Translations under genes and position numbers: made by a program
Shown here: piece after piece, positions 1 through 6,186 of the stretch
Numbering within the stretch: the first letter of the stretch is position 1
Layout of the letters: each line of letters begins with the position of its first letter
Notes under the pieces: generated by a model
The model's database searches: none
What the model was told of the DNA's origin: nothing
Seen by the model: only the letters and a program-made list of their open reading frames with translations
From: Candidatus Poribacteria bacterium
GTDB taxonomy: Bacteria; Poribacteria; WGA-4E; WGA-3G
Assembly: GCA_026706025.1 (NCBI GenBank)
Contig: JAPOZO010000048.1
Location: 1-32,991, forward strand
Direction: 5' to 3'
DNA: 32,991 nucleotides

Positions 1-23
1 AAATGACACTGCATGACATTATT

Positions 24-55
24 CAAGTGTATACTTAATTATAGGATACACCATA
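24..55 (+). repeat. Single end of an interspersed terminal-inverted-repeat family
   Basis: This 32-base stretch, starting CAAGTGTATA and ending ACACCATA, matches 26 of 32 positions with the reverse complement of 20146-20177, one terminus of the element between tsf and rpsB. Only one end is visible here. It is either a solo or degraded copy, or its partner lies outside the window. Confidence 0.6.
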
Positions 56-97
56 GTTTTAAGAAATCCTCGGGTTTCAGATCTTTTTTAGGTATCC

Positions 98-119
98 GGT
101 GCGGTTAGGAAACCGCACC
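98..119. repeat. Perfect 9-bp palindrome with 4-base loop
   Basis: GGTGCGGTT (98-106) and AACCGCACC (111-119) are perfect inverted repeats around AGGA, followed by a C-rich flank. There is no T-tract, so it is not a classic terminator. It lies beside the terminal-repeat copy at 24-55 and is probably an interspersed palindromic repeat. Apart from this, that repeat end and the promoter region, 1-303 holds no gene that I can see. Confidence 0.6.
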
Positions 120-190
120 TACCGGGCTTGGTTACCCAAAATCGAAATAAAAATAGAAAACTAAATAGTCATGGTTTTAGGAAAATAAAA

Positions 191-220
191 TTGGCAAATG
201 CTCTGAAAATATGGTATACT
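191..220 (+). promoter_or_regulatory. Sigma70-type promoter of ndk with extended -10
   Basis: TTGGCA (191-196), an 18-base spacer and TATACT (215-220), with a TG one base upstream of the -10 (212-213). Transcription would start near 227, giving a leader of about 75 bases before ndk. Confidence 0.65.
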
Positions 221-224
221 TAAA

Positions 225-244
225 AAGGCTTGATGTCAAGCCTT
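225..244. promoter_or_regulatory. 20-bp perfect palindrome at the predicted ndk transcription start
   Basis: AAGGCTTGA (225-233) and TCAAGCCTT (236-244) are perfect inverted repeats separated by TG. The site begins 5 bases after the -10 and covers the predicted start point. It could be an operator or a 5'-end RNA hairpin. The sequence alone does not decide between them. Confidence 0.45.
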
Positions 245-303
245 GAATGCTTATATCGCTAAGCGTGCTATGGAGGCGCGTGCGAAGTTGATATGGAGGG
301 ACC

Positions 304-768
304 ATGGAAATAGAGCAGACGCTGGTTTTAATCAAACCGGATGGCGTTCAACGTGGGTTGGTCGGTGAAATTATTGCCCGCTACGAACGCAGAGGACTCA
401 AGATTGCTGGAATGAAACTGCTGCTGCTTCCGCGCATCGCGGCAGAAGCACTCTACGCTGTCCATCACGGAAAATCATTTTACGACGTACTCATCGAATT
501 CATGACATCGGCACCTATTATTGCCTTGGCTATTGAAGGACGAAATGCTATAGAGTTGGTACGTATCCTTAACGGAGAGACCGACCCAAAGAAATCTAAG
601 CCGGGGAGCATCCGAGGCGATTTCTCTGTTGATATAACGCATAATGTTGTGCACGCATCGGATTCTCGGAAAAGTGCTCAGCGCGAATTGGACATCGTGT
701 TCGCATCTGATGAGCGTTATGAATATAACCGTGCGGATGAAGGCACGCTTCATGTTAAAGCGGTGTAA
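304..768 (+). CDS. ndk: Nucleoside diphosphate kinase
   Basis: Transfers the gamma-phosphate of ATP to nucleoside diphosphates through a phosphohistidine, balancing cytoplasmic NTP and dNTP pools. The 154 residues span the whole family length. The N-terminus has the typical LVLIKPDGVQRG strand. The nucleotide-binding segment TDPKKSKPGSIRGDF lies at about 93-107. The active-site motif reads NVVHASDS (114-121) with the catalytic histidine at 117; most members have NxxHGSDS, so one glycine is alanine here. The ATG follows TATGGAGGGACC, a good ribosome binding site. A clear extended -10 promoter and a palindrome lie upstream. The NPCBM gene follows 75 bases downstream on the same strand and may be co-transcribed. 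Identification is secure. Confidence 0.97.
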   Translation: MEIEQTLVLIKPDGVQRGLVGEIIARYERRGLKIAGMKLLLLPRIAAEALYAVHHGKSFYDVLIEFMTSAPIIALAIEGRNAIELVRILNGETDPKKSKPGSIRGDFSVDITHNVVHASDSRKSAQRELDIVFASDERYEYNRADEGTLHVKAV

Positions 769-843
769 CTTAGACAAAGCAAACTGTCGAAAAGCTTTCT
801 GAGGATTTTTGCAAAACTATATAACAGACGGAGGTTAATAAAA

Positions 844-1620
844 TTGAAATTTGCGAATATTTCTGTGCTAATTGCCATGCTTATCGTTGGATTGGCTTTC
901 AGCGTTTACGCAGCCAAAGACGACTGTGAAAACCTTGATGGCGATGGCGCGAAACCTATTAAAGAGGTCGGCAAAGAAGGCGATGCCGTTCAGAACGACT
1001 ATGACGAAGTCATAGAGGAAGACGATCGAAAAGGCGTTACGTATCTCGCCTTAATCGGAGGCAGCCAACCGAAGCCTAATGCATGCGGACTTACTCCGAA
1101 GAACCCGGAAGGAGAATGGACAGGTTGGGGCGGTCCCTTAAACTTCGACAACGCCACGATCGGCGAAGGTGCTGCAACCCGGAACCATATCGTCATCGGC
1201 GGTATCTACTTTGAACGTGGGATTGGTGCCCACGCTATTGGCACGTTCGTTTATGATCTTAGTGGTGATAAGTACCTCAAGTTCGAGGGGTATGTCGGCA
1301 TGTCAGACGAAAAAGATCCTGCTGAGTGCGGTCACGGCGGCAGCAGCGACTTCATCTTCAGTGTTGATGGTAAGCAGGCTTTCAAATCTGAAACACTCCA
1401 AGGCACTGATGGCGGAAAGAACGTTGACGCTCTTAAAGTGGAATTTGACATTCCATCAGGTGCCAAAGAACTTGAAATCGTCATGGGTGATGGCGGCGAC
1501 GGCATCGGTTGTGATCATTCGGCAATCGGTGATGCGAAATTGCTAAATGCGCAAGCACTCGCTGTTGAGCCTGCCAATAAACTCCCGACTATCTGGGGAC
1601 ACTTGAAAGATAGTTATTAG
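844..1620 (+). CDS. Secreted NPCBM-domain protein
   Basis: A 258-residue exported protein. Residues 1-23 form a signal peptide with a hydrophobic core ending VYA. An acidic, probably flexible segment follows (about 24-62). Residues about 100-235 fit an NPCBM/NEW2 carbohydrate-binding-module-like domain: IGGIYFERGIGAHA at 118-131, a beta-rich core, FSVDGKQAF at 172-180, and an ending like DAKLL. No catalytic domain is present, so a role in binding glycans or at the cell surface is inferred from the family. The start is TTG, chosen because GGAGG lies 9 bases upstream; the next ATG is inside the signal peptide. The last 20 residues (LAVEPANKLPTIWGHLK) closely match the tail of the following LamG protein. 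A strong terminator follows. Confidence 0.8.
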   Translation: MKFANISVLIAMLIVGLAFSVYAAKDDCENLDGDGAKPIKEVGKEGDAVQNDYDEVIEEDDRKGVTYLALIGGSQPKPNACGLTPKNPEGEWTGWGGPLNFDNATIGEGAATRNHIVIGGIYFERGIGAHAIGTFVYDLSGDKYLKFEGYVGMSDEKDPAECGHGGSSDFIFSVDGKQAFKSETLQGTDGGKNVDALKVEFDIPSGAKELEIVMGDGGDGIGCDHSAIGDAKLLNAQALAVEPANKLPTIWGHLKDSY

Positions 1621-1661
1621 ACCTCGAAAATTGCCCTACGCTTGAAGTAGGTGTGGACGCT

Positions 1662-1724
1662 ACCTGATTTAGACAAGGTGTTCCGTATTTGTATGCGGAA
1701 AACTGTGTCTAAATCAGGTTTTTT
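1662..1724 (+). terminator. Rho-independent terminator after the NPCBM gene
   Basis: ACCTGATTTAGACA (1662-1675) and TGTCTAAATCAGGT (1706-1719) are perfect 14-bp inverted repeats. The downstream arm runs into six T residues (1719-1724). The loop holds a second small TTCCG/CGGAA stem. Confidence 0.85.
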
Positions 1725-1725
1725 G

Positions 1726-1754
1726 TTGCAATTTTATACAATTTATTTTATGAT
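1726..1754 (+). promoter_or_regulatory. Candidate promoter of the LamG gene
   Basis: TTGCAA (1726-1731), a 17-base spacer and TATGAT (1749-1754), directly after the preceding terminator. It gives a leader of about 70 bases. An imperfect inverted repeat (CCATAGCGT at 1784-1792 with ACGCTTATGG near 1802-1811) lies in that leader. Confidence 0.5.
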
Positions 1755-1829
1755 AAATTTTAGATAAAGAATAAACCCTAATACCATAGCGTCTACTCAA
1801 CACGCTTATGGTAATATTGAAAGGACAAT

Positions 1830-2600
1830 ATGATGAAAAAACTTTTATTAATCCTTGGTGTGGTATGTTTCAGTCTCATGGCTATTCACATCAGCACAGC
1901 TGAGATTGATTTCGATACTGCGGTCGGTATCTGGCTCTTTGATGAAGGCAAAGGTGCGGTCGCTAAAGACATATCAGGTGAAGGAAACGATGGCGAAGTC
2001 GTCAAAGCCCCATGGGTGGATGGAAAATTCGGCAAGGCACTCGACTTTGATGGAAAAGCCGGCTGTGTCAAGACTGAAGAGAAACTTCTTGAGGCTCTCG
2101 AAGAATTCACTATTCTTGCATGGATACAAAGCACGGACGATCCGCCCGCCCGGACTGGACTCGTCGGACAGAACAATGCACCTGAGTTTGGCTTTATTAC
2201 GACGAATGAGCTTAGCCTCTGGACCCCTGCAGCGGGTCTGACAAATAATGCTTGGAAACACAAACACGGTGATGGCGAATGGCATCACGTCGGGTGTGTC
2301 GCCACGACAGAGTACGTCCATACTTATATTGATGGTGAATACGCTGAGAAAAAAGGCAAATGGGCAAACCATGGCGCAGCTAATTTTAACGTCAATATTG
2401 GTGGTTGTGGTGTCTGGGATGCAGGTGGAAACTTTTTCCCGGGTCTAATGGACGAAGTCATGATTTTCCACTCGGCACTGGAACAAGAAGATATTCAGGA
2501 GCTGATGGACAAAGGCTATCAAAATTATTTGGCTGTTGACCCCGCAGGTAAACTCGGTACAACTTGGGGACATATTAAAGCTACGCATCATATCAGGTAA
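1830..2600 (+). CDS. Secreted LamG/concanavalin A-like lectin domain protein
   Basis: A 256-residue protein with a signal peptide (about 1-24, ending ISTAE). Nearly all the rest is a laminin-G-like jelly-roll domain. GIWLFDEGKG (33-42), the DxSGxGNDG motif around 47-55, ALDFDG (70-75), ILAWIQ (95-100), WHHVGCVATT (151-160), YIDGE (166-170) and GLMDEVMIFHSALEQEDIQELM (about 205-226) are the conserved strands of LamG_3 proteins. Such domains bind sugars or calcium outside the cell, but the ligand is unknown. The tail LAVDPAGKLGTTWGHIK (234-250) resembles that of the preceding NPCBM protein. Two adjacent ATGs (1830, 1833) fit the AAAGGA ribosome binding site; the second has the better spacing. 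No enzyme motif is visible. Confidence 0.82.
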   Translation: MMKKLLLILGVVCFSLMAIHISTAEIDFDTAVGIWLFDEGKGAVAKDISGEGNDGEVVKAPWVDGKFGKALDFDGKAGCVKTEEKLLEALEEFTILAWIQSTDDPPARTGLVGQNNAPEFGFITTNELSLWTPAAGLTNNAWKHKHGDGEWHHVGCVATTEYVHTYIDGEYAEKKGKWANHGAANFNVNIGGCGVWDAGGNFFPGLMDEVMIFHSALEQEDIQELMDKGYQNYLAVDPAGKLGTTWGHIKATHHIR

Positions 2601-2619
2601 TAGCCTTTCCTTTTTCAAC

Positions 2620-2668
2620 ACTCGTAGACGTACTGGGTTATAGTAAATTCCATAGTGCGTCTACGAGT
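2620..2668. terminator. Hairpin between convergent LamG and TPR genes
   Basis: ACTCGTAGACG (2620-2630) pairs perfectly with CGTCTACGAGT (2658-2668). The stem extends to about 15 bp with one wobble. It lies between two convergent gene ends and could block transcription from both sides. Neither flank has a clear T-tract, so a repeat origin is also possible. Confidence 0.4.
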
Positions 2669-2712
2669 AACCTACCCGTTGATCTCCCTACGCCTTACAC
2701 ATACCTACGCGT

Positions 2713-4413
2713 CTACTTTAATTCATGCAGTTCTGTGAGTTTGTCTAACACGGCCTTATTCCCCGGTTCCAATTCTAAAACCCGTTCAAAAGCACCAATC
2801 GCCTCTGGAATATTTCCAAGTTCCTGATAAGCAACACCTAATGCTCCGTATGCGCGAACGTGCGTCGCCTCAATTGCGATAACCTTTTTAAAGAGTGAGA
2901 TGGCTTCGAGATAATCCTTCTTTGTCAGAAAAATTAAGCCGAGTCTGTAAATGGCTTGGACATCGGTTGCGTCATGGGTGATGACCTGTTTATAGTGTGG
3001 CTCGGCTGCTGTATAACGCTGTTTTTTCCAATAGGCACCGGCAAGCGCGCGATGCGCGGACAGTTGAGATGGGACGAGTTCAAGTGCTGCCTGATAGTGC
3101 CGAATTGCCTCTCCAAGCTGTCCTGTGTTCTCATACACTGTCGCAAGATTCGCGTGTACATTTGAGAAAAAAGTGGCGTAATCTGAAGGGTTTAACTGTT
3201 CGGGAGATTCGCTATCTGTTTTATTTTTTTTAAACTGAAGTGCCATTTGGCAGGCACGGATCGCTGCAGTGGTCTGTCCGGTTTCATAATAGATCTGTCC
3301 TATATAGTTATGCGCCTGCGCTTTCAAGTAGGCTCTCTCGTCTGTACTTCTCTGCTTCTGAACCTCTATATCCTTGTCGAGTAGCAACAGAAGGTGTTCT
3401 AATACTGCCAAGGCTTCGGGGTGCTGTGCTGTGTAGAGGAGTGAAACGCCATAGTCGAACCAGACCTTTATATCTTTCTGTTCGTCTGAGATAAGCGTCT
3501 CAAATTCAGCGACAGCACTTGTATAATCGCCTTCTGACATATAACGTCTACCGCGTTCGGCGTACAACGATGCAGTGACACCTGCCTGCAGCACATCCCA
3601 CCACAGCGGGTCCGATAACTCGCCATATTGACTCGGATGGCGTGCTGCTTGTGCGTGTCGTTTTGCCGCTTGCTTATCCCCTAATGCTGTAACAACCTGT
3701 GCCATCAATGCATGCGCTTCAGTTTGCCGCGGATTCAGGCGCAGTGCGTTCTCTAAATGTCTTTTGGCAAGTTTCACTTGTTGTCTTGCAAGTGCAATTT
3801 CGCCGAGCCAGAGTTCAGAAAACGGGTTGTTCGGTTGAAAGTGTTTCGCGCGTTCCAAGTGATGTCTCGCATCTTCAAGCTTCCCTAAAATTCGGAGTGC
3901 AGAAGCAAGATAGAGATGCCCGGGCGCGTATTCCGGGTTCAACATAAGTGCTCGCGTGAGATGCTCGACTGCTTCCTCCGGTTGACGCTCCTTCGTCAAA
4001 CGTCCCAAAAAGTAGAACCATCTGAATTCCTTAGGCGCGAGTATACTCGCTCGACGATAACACGGTATCGCTGGTGTCTCCCAACCATGGATGAGATAGA
4101 CGTGCCCCAATTGACCCCAGACATCCGCATCATCAGGAGAATTCCGCACGGCTTCTTGTGCAGTTTCAATTGCCTCCAAAAGCAATTTCTCCTCAACTAA
4201 GTCAAGGTCTGCAGGCTGTGGAATAGTGGTCAGTACGGATTTTTTTTCAAAAAATCCTTTCAGTTGTCGGTTGTCAGTTACAAGAGGTTTCTCGTCTACG
4301 TTTCCGTCCTTTACCTGACTGCTGCTCGCTGATTGCCGATTGCTAATTTCACTAACCGCAAAAACAGGTAGGCTAATTAGCATGAGAAGAAAAAAGAGAA
4401 TTGATTTTATCAA
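2713..4413 (-). CDS. Exported TPR-repeat protein, translationally coupled to the UnbV gene
   Basis: I place the start at a TTG (4413-4411) that shares TTGA with the upstream gene's TGA stop and follows a GGGG Shine-Dalgarno 7 bases away. The frame stays open upstream to 4497, but that would overlap the previous gene by 88 bases and put a basic stretch before the signal peptide. From the TTG the product is 566 residues and opens with a clean signal peptide ending PVFA. A low-complexity linker of about 60 residues follows. TPR units then run from about residue 80 to the end, with a break near 260-290. TPR arrays mediate protein-protein contacts. Pairing with an FG-GAP/UnbV protein is common in several environmental phyla, but the joint function is unknown. 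The linker is built from repeat-like DNA (see findings). Confidence 0.8.
   Translation of the reverse strand: MIKSILFFLLMLISLPVFAVSEISNRQSASSSQVKDGNVDEKPLVTDNRQLKGFFEKKSVLTTIPQPADLDLVEEKLLLEAIETAQEAVRNSPDDADVWGQLGHVYLIHGWETPAIPCYRRASILAPKEFRWFYFLGRLTKERQPEEAVEHLTRALMLNPEYAPGHLYLASALRILGKLEDARHHLERAKHFQPNNPFSELWLGEIALARQQVKLAKRHLENALRLNPRQTEAHALMAQVVTALGDKQAAKRHAQAARHPSQYGELSDPLWWDVLQAGVTASLYAERGRRYMSEGDYTSAVAEFETLISDEQKDIKVWFDYGVSLLYTAQHPEALAVLEHLLLLLDKDIEVQKQRSTDERAYLKAQAHNYIGQIYYETGQTTAAIRACQMALQFKKNKTDSESPEQLNPSDYATFFSNVHANLATVYENTGQLGEAIRHYQAALELVPSQLSAHRALAGAYWKKQRYTAAEPHYKQVITHDATDVQAIYRLGLIFLTKKDYLEAISLFKKVIAIEATHVRAYGALGVAYQELGNIPEAIGAFERVLELEPGNKAVLDKLTELHELK
4230..4345 (-). repeat. 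Interspersed-repeat-derived segment inside the TPR coding sequence
   Basis: The inverted repeat GGATTTTTT (4237-4245) / AAAAAATCC (4249-4257) with its flank reading CTGAAAGG on the minus strand is almost identical to intergenic DNA at 8763-8796. It is followed by TTGTCGG/TTGTCAG heptamers (4262-4280) and further 7-base units near 4320-4345. All of it is translated as the linker between signal peptide and TPRs. Confidence 0.65.
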
Positions 4414-6161
4414 AAAGGCACCCCTTTTCCTTGATAAACCTTTACACGTTGATTCGCAGGTGTCCCTGGGAATCTCTCGCGGCTTCCGTCTTGCCAATAC
4501 ACGTCAATCGCTTGAATTTCACTGATTGTTCCTAACCCGAAATGCACACTCGGTTCGCTACTACTAAGATAACTCGTCCCAGACAGCACATAGCCTGTCA
4601 ATGTACGTGATTCAGTTTGGAGCGTTACTTGTGCCCCGAGTGCACCTCGATTTTCGGTGATAGCTTGCACGAATAACCAATGATACTGAGGTGGCGGTGC
4701 GTCGTTTCGGAAAACGCGAAGCTGATTATCAAGACTGCTCACCACCATATCAATATCGCCGTCTCGGTCAATATCACCGAAAGCCATTCCGCGGCTCACC
4801 TCAACACGTTCTGTAAAGTCAGGCGCACGTGAACTCACATCACTGAAATGGGCTGTCGGAAACCCTCGGAGACCGTCAGGGGTCGTAGAGGTTGGGTTGC
4901 CCAACCCATGCGGACGAGGCAACCTCGCCCTTACGACAGCTGATGGCTGATTGCTATTTCGGAAGAGGAGATTGGGTTCGGCATAAAAATTCCAGAATTC
5001 GCCAACATCTGCTCCATCCAAGATCTCCCCGCGCTTTACCCTTCCATTGACGAGCGCGATGTCAAGATCGGCATCGTTGTCGAAATCAAGGAAACCGCAT
5101 CCAAAGCCTGTCCAACGTAGGTCGCGTCCGGCGAAACCTGCTATTTCAGTCATGTCAGTAAATACAGAGTGGTTAGCGGCGATATAAAGGGTATTTGTCT
5201 CGCCGGATAAGTGCGTTGCGAAGAGGTCAGGAAGCGTATCACCGTTGATATCCCCGACAGCGACGCCCATGCTGCCTTCGGGTTGTCCGTAAGCATTAAA
5301 CGCAAGCCCATGCAATATGGCTTCCTCAGCAAAAGTGCCGTCGGTCTGGTTTACCCAGAGATAGTTCGCTTCGCCATCGTTGGCAACAAAAAAATCCGCC
5401 CAACCATCACCCGTCAGATCCAGACACACAACACCGAGGCCTCTGCCGGACATTGCGGCGATCCCTGTCTGTTCGGTCACATCTGTGAAAGAGCCGTTGC
5501 CGTTATTTTGGAACAGGCGATCTGTTGCCGGCTCAAAGACTTTTGGATTACAATAATCTGGCGCGCTGTGTTTCCCGCGACACACCATTTCTGGATCAAA
5601 TTGAACGTAGTTGGCAACATAGAGATCGAGGTCCCCATCCCTGTCGTAATCACCAAAGGTTGCGGATGTTCCCCAAGCCTCATTTGAGAGACCTACCTCT
5701 TCTAATATGAATGTACCGTCACCCTTGTTTCGATAGAAAACATCGGGACCGTAATTCGTCACATAGACATCTACGTCGCCATCATTATCGACATCACCGA
5801 TTGCCACGCCTTGTCCGTAGCCTTCGTGTCCGATGCCAGCGGTTTCCGTAACGTCAACAAACGTTCCATCGGGTTGTTGTTGAAAAAGGAGATTCGGGGC
5901 AGGTGAGTCCTCTTTGCCGGGTGGTGGAAATCGGATGTGTAGGACATCCAACGCGCCATCATTATTGTAATCAAAGAGTGCAACTCCGCTCCCGATGACC
6001 TCAGGTAGGGCATGCGTGCCTGCAGCCCAAGAAGCCTCGGTCTGTGAGAAACCGAGCGCAGCCGTCACCTCCGTAAATAGGGGTTTGTCGGTCTCTGCTT
6101 GTGCTGCCGACAGCAATCCACTTACAACAATGAATATAACAGCATATAACTTCGTAAACAT
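4410..6161 (-). CDS. Exported FG-GAP/VCBS protein with ASPIC/UnbV domain (CRTAC-like)
   Basis: A 583-residue protein with a signal peptide (1-22, ending AQA). At least seven calcium-loop motifs of FG-GAP/VCBS type are visible: DYNNDGALD (64-72), DVDNDGDVD (123-131), DYDRDGDLD (171-179), DLTGDGWAD (248-256), DINGDTLPD (304-312), DFDNDADLD (359-367) and DIDRDGDID (463-471). Together they suggest a beta-propeller. The C-terminus (about 503-575: NRGALGAQV, SGTSYLSSSEP, HFGLG, VYWQDGS) is the ASPIC/UnbV domain. Proteins of this type are extracellular or periplasmic and probably adhesive or ligand binding; no enzyme site is seen. Residues about 403-438 are an unusual Pro/Arg/Gly-rich insertion encoded by a palindromic repeat. 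The start lies 26 bases after the ATP-grasp gene and the stop overlaps the TPR gene start. Confidence 0.88.
   Translation of the reverse strand: MFTKLYAVIFIVVSGLLSAAQAETDKPLFTEVTAALGFSQTEASWAAGTHALPEVIGSGVALFDYNNDGALDVLHIRFPPPGKEDSPAPNLLFQQQPDGTFVDVTETAGIGHEGYGQGVAIGDVDNDGDVDVYVTNYGPDVFYRNKGDGTFILEEVGLSNEAWGTSATFGDYDRDGDLDLYVANYVQFDPEMVCRGKHSAPDYCNPKVFEPATDRLFQNNGNGSFTDVTEQTGIAAMSGRGLGVVCLDLTGDGWADFFVANDGEANYLWVNQTDGTFAEEAILHGLAFNAYGQPEGSMGVAVGDINGDTLPDLFATHLSGETNTLYIAANHSVFTDMTEIAGFAGRDLRWTGFGCGFLDFDNDADLDIALVNGRVKRGEILDGADVGEFWNFYAEPNLLFRNSNQPSAVVRARLPRPHGLGNPTSTTPDGLRGFPTAHFSDVSSRAPDFTERVEVSRGMAFGDIDRDGDIDMVVSSLDNQLRVFRNDAPPPQYHWLFVQAITENRGALGAQVTLQTESRTLTGYVLSGTSYLSSSEPSVHFGLGTISEIQAIDVYWQDGSRERFPGTPANQRVKVYQGKGVPF
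4882..4937 (-). repeat. Palindromic repeat inserted in frame in the UnbV coding sequence
   Basis: Outer inverted ends GTCGTA (4882-4887) and TACGAC (4932-4937) enclose two tight hairpins: GGTTGGG-TTG-CCCAACC (4890-4906) and CGAGG-CAA-CCTCG (4915-4927). Heptamer-like DNA (AGCTGATGGCTGATTGC) follows directly. The reading frame stays open across all of it. Confidence 0.75.
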
Positions 6162-6186
6162 GATGTTATTCCCAAAGGTATCGGGG

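Noticed and set aside
4413-4497. N-terminal extension of the TPR gene to 4497
   Set aside because: It would overlap the UnbV gene by 88 bases and bury the signal peptide behind about 28 basic residues. The TTG at 4413 has a well-placed Shine-Dalgarno.
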